A DNA stretch of 64,000 nucleotides from Bog-473 sp963838835 (GCA_963838835.1 CAWITA010000023.1:496001-560000), one strand, 5' to 3'; positions 27,062 through 38,366 are shown, counted from the stretch's first letter. The notes: generated by a model from the letters alone, not told the origin. Numbers and translations are program-made.

Positions 27062-27796
27062 TCAGCGCGGCACGCCGGACGGCGCGCGACTGAGGCCGAT
27101 CGCGTCGGCGAGGTCGCGCATGGTGGCCTCGAAGAACTCGGTCGGATCGAGGACCGTGTTCCGCCAGTGCCCGAATACCTCCAGGCTGACGATGCCGACG
27201 ATGGTCGTCCAGGCCTGCATGGCGACCACGGTCTTCTCGATGGGCAGCCCGGAGAAGAGCCCGTCGGCCACCGGCGCCATCGCCTGGCGCAGTCTGGCTG
27301 AAACCTCCCGCGGACGTTCGTCCATTTTGAGCCGGCCGGCCTCCGCTGCCTCGAACACCGGCTGCACCAGCGCCGCCGCCACGCGGGCGTAGGGCTCGAC
27401 GGTGTTCCCGGGGGCCTCGTACCCGGGCACGGGGGTCCCGAAGATGAGCCCCCACTCGTGCGGGTGCGTGATGGCCCAGGTGCGCAGCCCCCGGGGCACG
27501 AACAGCCACCGTTCGGCATCACTTGCCCCGCCGCCGCTTCCCCGCGCCCGGCGCGCGGCCCGCTCCGCCTCCGCCGCCAGCGCTTCGTAGGCGTCGAGGA
27601 TGAGGGCACTGAGAAGGGCATCGCGACCGTCGAAGTAGCGGTACAGCGCCGAAGGGGCCATCTCCAGATCCCGGGCGATCGATCGAAGAGAGAGCGCCGC
27701 CGCGCCCTCCCGGGCCAGCTGCGCCCGAGCGGCCGCCAGGATCTCCGTCGTCATCTCCTCGCGAACCCGTTCTCGGGCGGTGCGGGCGGGCGACAT
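27062..27796 (-). CDS. TetR-family transcriptional regulator
   Basis: A 244-residue TetR repressor. The helix-turn-helix spans about residues 15-60 (LSLRSIARDLEMAPSALYRYF), and the remainder is a helical ligand domain. The frame continues upstream, but ATG 27796 gives the standard start MSPARTARERVREEM. The gene is divergent from the F420-type oxidoreductase gene. An inverted repeat between them overlaps a consensus promoter, so it probably represses that gene and perhaps itself. Confidence 0.88.
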   Translation of the reverse strand: MSPARTARERVREEMTTEILAAARAQLAREGAAALSLRSIARDLEMAPSALYRYFDGRDALLSALILDAYEALAAEAERAARRARGSGGGASDAERWLFVPRGLRTWAITHPHEWGLIFGTPVPGYEAPGNTVEPYARVAAALVQPVFEAAEAGRLKMDERPREVSARLRQAMAPVADGLFSGLPIEKTVVAMQAWTTIVGIVSLEVFGHWRNTVLDPTEFFEATMRDLADAIGLSRAPSGVPR

Positions 27797-27821
27797 GGAA
27801 TCAGTCTGCTTGCTCCAGGAC

Positions 27822-27864
27822 GAGAACACAAGTACTTGACACGAACAGTGTTCTCTCTTATGAT
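27822..27864 (+). promoter_or_regulatory. Promoter with overlapping inverted-repeat operator for the TetR regulator
   Basis: TTGACA at 27836-27841 and TATGAT at 27859-27864, 17 bases apart, form a near-perfect sigma-70 promoter reading toward the oxidoreductase gene. GAGAACAC (27822-27829) and GTGTTCTC (27848-27855) are perfect 8-base inverted arms, the right one lying between the -35 and -10. GAACA-G-TGTTC at 27843-27853 is a further short dyad. This placement fits repression by the adjacent TetR protein. Confidence 0.7.
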
Positions 27865-27902
27865 CGATGTTCATGACGATCCCGACCGCCGAGGAGGCAC
27901 CG

Positions 27903-28376
27903 ATGAGCGCCACCCCCACCCCCGAGCAGCCCGCATCCGCCCACTACGAGCGCCCCGACTGGTTCACCCGCAACGTCTTCAACCGGGTGCTCAGCGGCTT
28001 GACCCGCCTGGGGATCAGCGTCTTGGGCTCCCGCGTCCTCGAGCACCGGGGCCGGAGCAGCGGCGAGCTGCACCACACCCCGGTGAACCTCCTCACGATC
28101 GACGGCACGCAGTATCTGGTCTCCCCGCGCGGCGAGACGCAGTGGGTCCGCAACGTGCGCCACGCCGGGGGGCATCTCGTCTTGATCCTCGGCCACCACC
28201 GCCAGCTGTACACCGCGACGGAGCTCCCCGTGGCCGACCGGGTGCCCGTGCTCCGCGCCTACCTGCGCCGTTGGAAGTTCGAGGTGGGAATGTTCTTCGA
28301 CGGCGTGAACCCCGACTCCACCGACGAGGAGTTCGCTGCCGTGGCCGCCCGCCACCCGGTCTTCGCGCTCTGCTGA
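27903..28376 (+). CDS. Deazaflavin (F420)-dependent nitroreductase-family protein
   Basis: A 157-residue DUF385-type protein. It contains the usual EHRGRSSGELHHTPVNLL and a WVRNVRHAGG segment around the F420 site. Family members reduce quinones or nitro compounds with reduced F420. ATG 27903 is chosen because GAGGAGG lies 5 bases upstream; the frame is open 36 bases earlier. It is controlled by the adjacent TetR operator. A detoxification role is inferred. Confidence 0.83.
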   Translation: MSATPTPEQPASAHYERPDWFTRNVFNRVLSGLTRLGISVLGSRVLEHRGRSSGELHHTPVNLLTIDGTQYLVSPRGETQWVRNVRHAGGHLVLILGHHRQLYTATELPVADRVPVLRAYLRRWKFEVGMFFDGVNPDSTDEEFAAVAARHPVFALC

Positions 28377-28413
28377 GACCGTGGCCGGACCGGGAGCGCC
28401 GGAGCGAGGCATC

Positions 28414-29268
28414 ATGACCACGATGGTCCGCTCCTCCGAGTCCGCTGAGACACCGCCGCCCCTTTCGCCCACCGACGCGCAGCTCGGCCATCGCAACCTG
28501 ATCGCGTTCAACCGGGCGCTGACCCGCTGGGGCAGCCGGGGCGCACTGGAGGAAGGAGGCGGAGTCGTCCTGTGCGCAGGTGGGACCTGGCTCCCCGTCG
28601 TCGCCAACGGTGCGTTCCGCTCCGACGACGCCGTCGACGGCAGCCGGCTCATTGCCCGGGCCGACTCGTTCTTTGCGGGCCTCGGGCGAGGGTTCGGCGT
28701 CAAGGTGCGCGACAGCGGTGAGGACGAGGACCTGCGCCGTGCCTGCACGGTCGCGGGCATGGAGCGCTTCGGCGGACAGGTACCCGAGATGATCTGCCGC
28801 AGCCCGCTCCCCGAACCGACGCCGATCGAAGGCGTCGCGCCGCACTGGGTCGACGACGAGGCCGGTGTGCGTGACTTCGTCGCGGTCAACGTAGAGGCCT
28901 ACGGGACCTACGGCATGCCCGCCGAGGTGCTCGTCGATCTCTTCGACGAACCGGCGCTGGTGCTCGAGGATGCTGCGGCCTCCCTCGTGGTGGCCCGACG
29001 CGACGCCGAACCGGTCGCCACGGCCATGACCTACGAGAGCGACGGCGTCGCCAGCCTGCAGTGGGTCGGCACCGTCCCCGCCGCCCGCACAGCAGGACTG
29101 GGCGCACTCGTCACCGTGATGGCCACGAACCTGGCCTTCGAGCACGGCGCATCGTCGTGCACGCTGCAGGCGTCGCCGATGGGCGAGCCGATCTATCTCC
29201 GGCTCGGCTACGAGACGATCTACCACTACGAGGAGTTCGTCCGCTGGCCGAAGCCACCCGGACGCTGA
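28414..29268 (+). CDS. GNAT-family N-acetyltransferase
   Basis: A 284-residue acetyltransferase. The N-terminal part is an unassigned domain, and the C-terminal ~130 residues form a GNAT fold with the acetyl-CoA loop in AARTAGLGALVTVMA and a late YLRLGYETIYHY segment. ATG 28414 has GGAGCGAGG just upstream; a GTG at 28381 is possible. It follows the oxidoreductase by 37 bases and may share its promoter. The acceptor is unknown. Confidence 0.8.
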   Translation: MTTMVRSSESAETPPPLSPTDAQLGHRNLIAFNRALTRWGSRGALEEGGGVVLCAGGTWLPVVANGAFRSDDAVDGSRLIARADSFFAGLGRGFGVKVRDSGEDEDLRRACTVAGMERFGGQVPEMICRSPLPEPTPIEGVAPHWVDDEAGVRDFVAVNVEAYGTYGMPAEVLVDLFDEPALVLEDAAASLVVARRDAEPVATAMTYESDGVASLQWVGTVPAARTAGLGALVTVMATNLAFEHGASSCTLQASPMGEPIYLRLGYETIYHYEEFVRWPKPPGR

Positions 29269-29283
29269 ATCCGGCCGGGCGCC

Positions 29284-29799
29284 TCAGCGGGTGCCGCCGT
29301 CGAGCAGCCCCCGGACGTAGGCGGCCTGCCCGACGTGCTGGAGGCAGTCGTCGGCGATGCTGACGAGGCGCACGCCCAGGGTGACCGGGGGATCCCAACG
29401 GCGGTCCACCACTCGGTCCAGGTCCTCGGCGGCGATCCCCCGGAGCATCTCTTTGGTCCGGGCGTCCACCAGGTCGAGGTAGCCGAGGAGCACGTCGGGG
29501 CCTTCGGGCCGCATGGCCTGTACCTCGTCGGGATCGTGGCCGTACCCGGTGTTGGTGGGATCGGGATCGAGGCCGCAGCGCCGGGCCCAATCCCCGCTGA
29601 CCCAGATCTGCTCCGTCCCGAGGAGCTCGGCCACGTGGTGGTCCTGCACCCGGGTGAGATGCCAGATCAGCCATCCGATCGTGTTGGCACCCGGTGCGGG
29701 TGCCCAGCACAACTTGTCTCGGTCGAGACCGCCGGCGGCGTCGGCCGCGAGGGGTGGGATCCGGCCGTAGATCTCGAGCAACAGCGACGCGGTGTCCAT
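29284..29799 (-). CDS. DinB-like (DUF664) metal-binding protein, mycothiol-transferase type
   Basis: A 171-residue four-helix DinB-superfamily protein. Metal-site histidines are in WHLTRVQDHH and DDCLQHVGQ. In actinobacteria this family includes mycothiol-dependent transferases and isomerases, so a thiol-linked detoxification role is likely but not specific. ATG 29799 (MDTASLLLEIYG) is preferred to the longer frame. It converges with the GNAT gene. Confidence 0.8.
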   Translation of the reverse strand: MDTASLLLEIYGRIPPLAADAAGGLDRDKLCWAPAPGANTIGWLIWHLTRVQDHHVAELLGTEQIWVSGDWARRCGLDPDPTNTGYGHDPDEVQAMRPEGPDVLLGYLDLVDARTKEMLRGIAAEDLDRVVDRRWDPPVTLGVRLVSIADDCLQHVGQAAYVRGLLDGGTR

Positions 29800-29841
29800 C
29801 CACCGCACCTTAGGGACTAGGGGCGCACCGCGGGGCGCCAA

Positions 29842-30630
29842 TCAGGTGCCGCCGGCGATCTCCACGTCGGGTGACTGGATGTCGTAGCGGGCCATCGCCG
29901 TGTAGACCACCAGGATCGCCACGACCAGGGTCAGGACGAGTGCCGTCTGCCAGTCGCCGAAATTGGCGCCACTGAGGTCGTGCGGCTTGCTGAAGTAGTC
30001 GGCGAAGGATGCCCCGATAGGACGGGTAATGACGTAGGCGAACCAGAAGGCGAAGATGCTGTTCCACTTCAGGTACTTCCACCCGACCCACGGGATGAGG
30101 ATCACGCCACAGAAGAGGAGGGCCGAGGCCAGATACCCGAGGCCGAGCGTGGTCGCGACGAAGTCCCCGACCGCCGTGCCGAGGGCGAAGGTGGCGAAGA
30201 CGACGCACCAGTAGTACTTCTCCCGCCGGTTGGTCGTGATGGAGTGGATGTCAAGGGTGTGCTCGCTGCGGTTCCACAGATAGAAGACGGCGGCGAGCAC
30301 CACGAGCCAGAACAGCGAGGTGACGGCGTAGGGCAGGCCGACGACGAGGTGCATGGTGTCGGCGACGCCCGTCCCCGCCGTCGCGATGGCGAGCGCCAGG
30401 AACCAATAGGGCAGCGCCGAGTAGCGCCGGGACAGGAATTGGAGGAACAGCGCGACGGCGAACATCGAGACCTCGACCACCGCACCGAGATCCTTTTTGT
30501 TGACGAACATGTCGGAGATCGCCTCACCGGCCGCCGTGGTGGAGATCTTGATCACCCAGAAGAGCGCGGTGACTTCGGGCACCTTGGCCGCGAGCGGCTG
30601 CTGGTTGAACACTCGGAGCAGTGAGCGCAC
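29842..30630 (-). CDS. COG4705-like multi-pass membrane protein
   Basis: A 262-residue membrane protein with about eight helices. It repeats the family hallmarks KVPEVTALFWVIKISTT near the start and ITRPIGASFADYF near the end, with an internal TAVGD motif. Such proteins are annotated as manganese/uncharacterised membrane-anchored proteins without a proven transport role. GTG 30630 is chosen because GAGGAG lies about 11 bases upstream. It is separated by 42 bases from the DinB-like gene, possibly one unit. Confidence 0.78.
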   Translation of the reverse strand: MRSLLRVFNQQPLAAKVPEVTALFWVIKISTTAAGEAISDMFVNKKDLGAVVEVSMFAVALFLQFLSRRYSALPYWFLALAIATAGTGVADTMHLVVGLPYAVTSLFWLVVLAAVFYLWNRSEHTLDIHSITTNRREKYYWCVVFATFALGTAVGDFVATTLGLGYLASALLFCGVILIPWVGWKYLKWNSIFAFWFAYVITRPIGASFADYFSKPHDLSGANFGDWQTALVLTLVVAILVVYTAMARYDIQSPDVEIAGGT

Positions 30631-30880
30631 GCTCGTGTGGTCTCCTCTCTGTTGTCTGGGGTCGGTGGCTCGAGCAGAACGGCGCGCCACCGGAGAGACG
30701 ATGCCGTCGGGCGCAATGGTAACCCTGGTGCCTGCCGGATCACCGGAGGTGGGAGCCCGCCATCTGGCCTGGTCAGGAGAGGATTCTCGCCCTCGTCTCC
30801 GACCTCAGGATGAGGCTGACCGAGCGCGAAATTCATCCTTGGGTCGGAAGGACTCGGGCCTCCGGTCCGTTCGGTGTCCC

Positions 30881-31948
30881 TCAGGACGATCGGACCTCGA
30901 CGGGCGATCCTCCGGCCGCCGCCGAGCGGTACGCGGCGTCGACCAGACGGTGGGCGACCAGGGCCTCGGCCAGCCCCGGTTCGGGTTCGCGTCCACCCGT
31001 CACCGCGTCGACGAAACAACGGTCCGCCTCGACGTAGGCGCGCACGGCGAGCCCGATTTCGTCGTCGGCCAGTGGCAGGTCGTCCACCCACGGTGGCGAC
31101 GGGCAGGCGCGCACGTCGGTGCCCTCGCTCGTCTGCACGTGCAACGGGCCCCGGAAGTCGTCGTCCAGCCACACCATGCCGTCACGACAGAACACTTCGA
31201 CCCGGCGTGTCGAGCCGCGGCTCAAGATCTCGTGCCACACGCTCGTGAGTTGCACCTCGAGCCCCGAGGCGAAGGAGAGCGCGACGGACGCCACGTCCTC
31301 TATCCCCTCGTGGCCGGCGTGGTTCGCCGTCCTTGCCGCCAGCGCATCAACCTCGCCGAAGCAGAAGCGCAAGATGTCGAGGTCGTGGATGGAGTGCTCG
31401 ATCAGGCACCCCCCGCCGGACTGCTCGACCTCGGCCCGCCAGTGCGACCCGTAGAGGCCCTGGATCGGGAAGTACTGGTCGTCCCGGAACACCGCGGCCA
31501 TAGGCGGACCCAGGGTCCCGCCCAGCACGAGGTCCCGCAGCGAACGGAAGACCGGGGCACTGCGCAGCACGAGGCCGCACTGACTGGCCACGCCGGCGGC
31601 GACCACGGCATCGACGAGCGCCGTGGCGCCGGCGAGGTCCCGGTCCAGCGGCTTCTCGCAGAACACGGCGCTTCCGGCGGCCAGCGCCTGGTCCACCGCG
31701 TCCCGGTGGGCCACCGTGGGCGTGCACACCCAGACGGCGTCACAGTGACGGGCGACCACGCCGGCGTCGGAAACCACGACGGCATCCTCGGCTCCGACGG
31801 CGTCGGCGAACCCCCGGGCGCGCCGCTCCCGTGGATCGTGCACGGCCACGATCGACGCGTCGAGAATGCCGCCGTCGATCATCGCCTTGAGGCCGAGACC
31901 GTGCGCCCAGGCGATGTTGCCCGATCCGACGAAGCCGATGCGCAACAC
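30881..31948 (-). CDS. Gfo/Idh/MocA-family oxidoreductase
   Basis: A 355-residue NAD(P)-dependent sugar or inositol dehydrogenase-like enzyme. The Rossmann motif is FVGSGNIAWAHG, the family EKP reads FCEKPLDRD, and a C-terminal EHSIHDLDILRF carries the likely catalytic His. The start is taken as GTG 31948 (VLRIGFVGSG); the open frame extends 39 bases further. There is no sugar operon around it, so the substrate is open. The 250-base gap to the COG4705-like gene shows nothing else. Confidence 0.85.
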   Translation of the reverse strand: MLRIGFVGSGNIAWAHGLGLKAMIDGGILDASIVAVHDPRERRARGFADAVGAEDAVVVSDAGVVARHCDAVWVCTPTVAHRDAVDQALAAGSAVFCEKPLDRDLAGATALVDAVVAAGVASQCGLVLRSAPVFRSLRDLVLGGTLGPPMAAVFRDDQYFPIQGLYGSHWRAEVEQSGGGCLIEHSIHDLDILRFCFGEVDALAARTANHAGHEGIEDVASVALSFASGLEVQLTSVWHEILSRGSTRRVEVFCRDGMVWLDDDFRGPLHVQTSEGTDVRACPSPPWVDDLPLADDEIGLAVRAYVEADRCFVDAVTGGREPEPGLAEALVAHRLVDAAYRSAAAGGSPVEVRSS

Positions 31949-31990
31949 GCACCGGACACTAGGCGTCCCCCCGGGGGTGGCGACCAAGGT

Positions 31991-32986
<996 letters not shown>

Positions 32987-33018
32987 GGGGAGTGTCTTCC
33001 TTTCCGACGGCGATGGGC

Positions 33019-34215
<1,197 letters not shown>

Positions 34216-34313
34216 AGGGCGATGCTACGGGGCGGCGCAGCGACGTCCCAATCGGTCGCCACCAATGGACAGTGCCGGTGCGCAATGAGCAGTGCGGCGG
34301 CGTCTCGACCGAG

Positions 34314-34904
34314 CTAGGTGGCGCGAGAACGGGAGCCGGCCGCCCCGGCCGACAGCACGCCGGCGAGGCGGGCGTACTGCTCGCTCTCCGGGCCGAGGAT
34401 CTCGCCCACCCAGAAGAGCGTCCGCGTTCCGTCGACCTCCGTGCCCCAGCGCAGCATCTCCTCTATGTCGAGCCAGTCCTTGGAGCGGTCGAAGATGGCC
34501 TTGCAGACGATGAGGTGCTCGGGGGCGAGGATCGGGATGTCCACCGGGCCGAAGCGGACCATCCGGGCGCACTCGGCCATCTCGAGGTGGAAGTCCATGG
34601 TGGCGAAGAACACGTCGAGGTAGGAGCCGTCCCAGTCGAGCCTCGCCTGCCCGTCGAAGGCTATGGCGGCCCGATCCTCGGGTGTGATCGTCACACCCAG
34701 CCGAGCCAAGAGCTCGAGGACAGGCTCCGCCGCCGCGGGGGGCAGGGTCAGGTTGACGTCGATGTCGGTCGTCGCCCTCGGGTTGCGGTACCAGATCAGG
34801 GCGATGGCCCCCCCGAACTGGTGCCGCACTCCGGCCGAGTCGAGCAGCTCGTGGAGCGAGACGATCTTCCGGGCCAGATTGCCGAACTGTTCGTCCTTGC
34901 TCAA
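34314..34904 (-). CDS. Nucleotidyltransferase-superfamily protein (AbiEii/MNT-like)
   Basis: A 196-residue protein whose N-terminal half has the minimal nucleotidyltransferase pattern: FGGAIALIWYRNPRATTDIDVNL, i.e. a Gly-Gly loop followed by an Asp-x-Asp pair. Such proteins occur as toxins or partners in two-gene systems. It starts with TTG at 34904, overlapping the previous gene's TGA (TTGA), so translation is coupled. A toxin role is inference only. Confidence 0.72.
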   Translation of the reverse strand: MSKDEQFGNLARKIVSLHELLDSAGVRHQFGGAIALIWYRNPRATTDIDVNLTLPPAAAEPVLELLARLGVTITPEDRAAIAFDGQARLDWDGSYLDVFFATMDFHLEMAECARMVRFGPVDIPILAPEHLIVCKAIFDRSKDWLDIEEMLRWGTEVDGTRTLFWVGEILGPESEQYARLAGVLSAGAAGSRSRAT

Positions 34905-35365
34905 CGCTCGGTCCCGCCGCCCGGCGACACCCCGGCCGAGCGCGCCGCCCGTAAGCGGGCCAGGGGCGGGAAGCGCAGGGGCTCCCGGGCGCGAGGAGGT
35001 CCGAAAGCCGACACCTGGGCGACCACGTCGAGGAGGTCGATGAGGGCGTCGCCGGGTTCCCGGTCGCCCGCGGAGGCGGTCCGTGGCGGCCGCGTCTCGA
35101 GTGCCGTGGCCATCCGCCGGGAGGACTCGACGAAGTGCTGCATCTCGGGGCTGCGGTGGCGCGGGGTGGGGCTGGCGGCGCGCGCCGCGCTGGCCCGCAC
35201 CGCCTCGGCGTCGAAGGGCCGGATGGCCCGGCGGCTCGCCGCGGCCAGCACCTCGTCGGTCAGCTGCGTGAAGCCGGCCAGGGAGCGCGCCCGGGGGCCT
35301 CTGGGGGTATGGACCGACTCCCTTATCTCGAAGCGCCCCTTGGGACGGGCGACCACGTAGGCCAT
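34901..35365 (-). CDS. Hypothetical partner of the nucleotidyltransferase
   Basis: A 154-residue basic protein. Its first 45 residues (MAYVVARPKGRFEIRESVHT, then PRGPRARSLAGF) form a small beta-rich module I do not recognise with certainty. The rest is Ala/Arg/Pro-rich and probably disordered. ATG 35365 is likely; the longer frame to 35491 lacks support. Its end overlaps the downstream nucleotidyltransferase start by 4 bases, so the two form a bicistron. Confidence 0.6.
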   Translation of the reverse strand: MAYVVARPKGRFEIRESVHTPRGPRARSLAGFTQLTDEVLAAASRRAIRPFDAEAVRASAARAASPTPRHRSPEMQHFVESSRRMATALETRPPRTASAGDREPGDALIDLLDVVAQVSAFGPPRAREPLRFPPLARLRAARSAGVSPGGGTER

Positions 35366-35517
35366 GCCCACTATGTTACCCACTAGAGGAGCCCACGGGG
35401 CGAGTGGTGCCACTACGAGCGGGCCTCGCCCGGCCACCACGAGAGAGCCGCGCAGGCTGGCCACCTTGGAAACCCCTATTGGATTGACCAAACTGACGTG
35501 ACAGGAGGAAGCGAGCC

Positions 35518-37944
35518 ATGGGAGCAGTCGGATTGGTGTTCCGCGCCGGGCTCCGCCGTCGCTGGCGGTCCTGGCTGGCCATCGCGGTCCTGATCAGCGT
35601 CGTCGGGGGGGTCGTGCTGGCCGCGGCCGCCGCGGGCCGCCGAACGGAATCCGCGTTCCCGCGGTTCGTCACGGCGCACGGATTCGACACCATCGTCTAC
35701 GCCACCCGACCCGTGCCGGCGCTCGCCCACCTCCCCGGCGTCGCCTCGGCCACGAAGCTCGTCTTGCCCGATGCCGGGAATCCGACCTGTCGGGGATGCA
35801 CTCATTCGATCAACGGCAACGACTTCGGCGTGGGGGTCGTGACGGGCGGGGGCCCGTCGCCTCTCACGCTGGTCTCGGGCCATCTTCCCGACCCGTCGCA
35901 ACCCGACCAGGTGCTGGCCTCGTTCACGCTGCAACAAGACGACGGCGTCCACGTCGGAACCGTGATCCACGTCCCGTTCGAGGCGCCCTCCGAGGCCGCT
36001 GACTACAACAATCCGAACACGGGACTGCCCACACCGAAAGGCCCGCACCCTGCGCTCACCGTGGTCGGGATCGAGGCCAACGAGCTCGAGTTCCCCGCCG
36101 GGACCACGCCTGTCTACCTGCTCTACGCCGGCCCGGGGTTCGCCCGCTCGGTGCTCCCCCACACCGCGGTGCAGTACCAGTACGACGTCCGCCTTCGCCA
36201 CGGTGCCGCCGGCCTCATCCGATTCGACCAGCAGGAGAAATCCCTCAACCTGGGCGGCACCAGTCCCAACGTGGGCTCCTCGAGCGAGGACGGGGTCGCG
36301 GCCACGATCGAGGCCTCCATCCATCCCCAGGCCGTCGGGTGGTGGATCCTCGCCGCCCTCGCGGCGCTCGTTGGGCTGGCGGTCGTGGGCCAGGCCCTAG
36401 CCCGTCAGAGCGCCGCCGAGAAGGAAGACCATCCCACCCTGGTCGCGCTCGGCATGTCACGGCGGCAGCTCTTCGCAGGGGACATGGCCCGAGACCTGGC
36501 CGTGGCGCTGGCCGGCGCCGGCGGGGCCGTCCTGGTCGCTACCGCGCTGTCCCCGATCGCACCGCTCGGCGAGGCGCGCCTGGCCGAGGCCTCCACCGGG
36601 ATCGCCTTCGACACGCTCGTACTCCCGCTCGGTGCGCTCGCCACGGTGGCGGCGGTGCTGGCCCTCGGCATCTGGCCGGCGCTGCGGGCGGCGCGCCCGT
36701 CCCGGACCGACGACCAGGCCGCGGGTTCGCGCCCCTCGGCGCTCGTGGCGCGCCTGGTCGCCCTGGGGGCGCCGCCGACCGCGGTGATCGGCGTCCGTAA
36801 CGCCGTGGAGCGCCGGTCCGGGGGGTCGACCGTCCCGCTGGGCTCCGCCCTCCTGGGCATGGTTTTGGCGGTCATCGCGCTCTGCGCGACGGGCGTCTTC
36901 GGCGCCAGCCTCACCCATCTCACGGCGACGCCGGCGCTCTGGGGCGACCCGGAGCAGGTCAGCTTCGATCCGGCGAGCGCCACCTTGATCAAGAGCCTGG
37001 CGGGTAACCCGGAGGTCATCGGGATCACCAAGGGCGTCGGCGCGGCGGACATCACGGTCAACGGGAAGATCGTCGGGAGCGTCGTGGGGACGGCGATCAA
37101 GGGCCCGCTCCTCTTTTCGACGGTCGTCGGCCATCCTCCGGTCGGCGACGACCAAGTCGGCCTCGGCGTCTCGACGATGCACCTGGTGGGCGCGCACGTC
37201 GGGTCGGTCGTCGACGTCACGGTGACCACGCATTCCGGGGCCCGGCGCACCGAGCCGTTCCGGGTGGTGGCCCAGACCTCCTTCCCACAGCTCGGGGGGT
37301 TCGTGAGCCTCGGTACGGGCGTCCTGATGACGACGGCCGACCTGGTGCACGTCGCCTGCCCGGCCGGTCCCCACTCGGCGACGTGTCGGCAGAAGACCGG
37401 AGGCCTGCAGACCGGCGGCGTCCGGGTGAGTTTCGCTCCGGGCCCGCGGGGGAAGGCGGCGGTGGACCACTACCTTGCGGCGTACGCCCCGATCACGACA
37501 GAGCCGGTCGCGCCGACGTCCCTGGTCAACTTCGGCGAGGCGGTCGACTTCCCGCTCATCTTCGGGGCGATGCTGGCCGTGTTCGGTGCGGCGACGCTCG
37601 CGCACCTGCTCGTCGTGAGCGTGTCTCGCCGCCGCCGAGAGGTTGGGCTGTTGAAGGTCCTGGGCTTCGTCAACGGCCAGGTGGTGTCGACGGTTTCCTG
37701 GCAGGCGACGACGCTGGCCTTCGTCGGCGTGGTGGTGGGCGTCCCCTTGGGGCTCGTTGTCGGAAAGACGGTGTGGAACACGTTCGCCAACGATCTGGGG
37801 GTCGTCCCGGTCACCGTGGTGCCCGTCCTGCTCATCGCGGGGATCAGCATCGGGGTGCTCGTGGGCGCCAACCTCATCGCGATCGCACCCGCATTGGTGG
37901 CCACGCGGTCCAAGCCGGGGGACCTCCTGCGGCCGCTGGACTGA
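35518..37944 (+). CDS. FtsX/MacB-type ABC transporter permease
   Basis: An 808-residue permease. An N-terminal membrane helix is followed by an extracytoplasmic domain (about 40-270). Three helices of one FtsX domain follow (about 275-400), then a second periplasmic-type stretch (about 445-650) and a second FtsX domain (about 670-800). ATG 35518 follows AGGAGG at 8 bases. No ATPase gene is adjacent on either side, so the partner is elsewhere or missing. Family roles are lipoprotein or macrolide export; the substrate is unknown. Confidence 0.87.
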   Translation: MGAVGLVFRAGLRRRWRSWLAIAVLISVVGGVVLAAAAAGRRTESAFPRFVTAHGFDTIVYATRPVPALAHLPGVASATKLVLPDAGNPTCRGCTHSINGNDFGVGVVTGGGPSPLTLVSGHLPDPSQPDQVLASFTLQQDDGVHVGTVIHVPFEAPSEAADYNNPNTGLPTPKGPHPALTVVGIEANELEFPAGTTPVYLLYAGPGFARSVLPHTAVQYQYDVRLRHGAAGLIRFDQQEKSLNLGGTSPNVGSSSEDGVAATIEASIHPQAVGWWILAALAALVGLAVVGQALARQSAAEKEDHPTLVALGMSRRQLFAGDMARDLAVALAGAGGAVLVATALSPIAPLGEARLAEASTGIAFDTLVLPLGALATVAAVLALGIWPALRAARPSRTDDQAAGSRPSALVARLVALGAPPTAVIGVRNAVERRSGGSTVPLGSALLGMVLAVIALCATGVFGASLTHLTATPALWGDPEQVSFDPASATLIKSLAGNPEVIGITKGVGAADITVNGKIVGSVVGTAIKGPLLFSTVVGHPPVGDDQVGLGVSTMHLVGAHVGSVVDVTVTTHSGARRTEPFRVVAQTSFPQLGGFVSLGTGVLMTTADLVHVACPAGPHSATCRQKTGGLQTGGVRVSFAPGPRGKAAVDHYLAAYAPITTEPVAPTSLVNFGEAVDFPLIFGAMLAVFGAATLAHLLVVSVSRRRREVGLLKVLGFVNGQVVSTVSWQATTLAFVGVVVGVPLGLVVGKTVWNTFANDLGVVPVTVVPVLLIAGISIGVLVGANLIAIAPALVATRSKPGDLLRPLD

Positions 37945-37959
37945 ACACTGTGTAACTGG

Positions 37960-38005
37960 GCCGACGAAACGTTCGAGGTTCGAGTCCCTTTTGTGGCCCG
38001 CCGGG
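37960..38005 (+). other. tRNA 3'-end-like fragment beside the island
   Basis: The stretch contains GGTTCGAGTCC, a T-loop-like core, inside GGGCC...GGCCC arms, as in the 3' half of a tRNA. No 5' half or good T stem is present, so it cannot be functional. It lies 5 bases before the left island repeat and may be a recombination scar. Confidence 0.25.
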
Positions 38006-38009
38006 TGAA

Positions 38010-38192
38010 GAGGAAAGAGGGGGAACGACCGGAAACGAGCCAAGCGCACGGAGCGCGCGCACAAAGCGCAGACGGAGACAGGCCGGCGCAGGGCAGCCGG
38101 AACGCCGAGCCAGCCAGCCGGCCGGCGGCGCCGGCGGAGCCGGCGAACGCCAGGAAGGCGGACGATGGGACGGGCCTACGGGAGGGCGAGGC
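38010..38192 (+). repeat. Left copy of a ~175-bp inverted repeat flanking the arsenic island
   Basis: This GC-rich block (with landmarks GGGGGAACGACC, GCGCACAAAGCGCA, CGGAACGCCGAGCCAGCCAG) reappears in reverse orientation at 43600-43772. By eye the copies share about 90% identity with a few small gaps, including one 9-base gap. Neither copy looks coding in its own right, and the ORFs in them are shadows. The copies bracket the metal-resistance genes. Confidence 0.85.
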
Positions 38193-38366
38193 GGACACGC
38201 GGAAGAGCTTGATGTCGTGGGAATCCCGAACCTCGGTCGCGATGGTTGGTGCGCTGAGAACGGCACTTCGGGCTAGCTGGTCAGTGGGGACTAGGGAACA
38301 TTAGGTGCTGCGCGGGTTCTGTCTCGTGACTATGTGGGCACGCCGACGCCACCTAGGCTCCGAGCT

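Noticed and set aside
37993..38304. ORF of 103 codons inside the left inverted repeat
   Set aside because: Arg/Ala/Pro-rich; the right copy has differing gaps that would break the same frame, so no selection for coding is seen.
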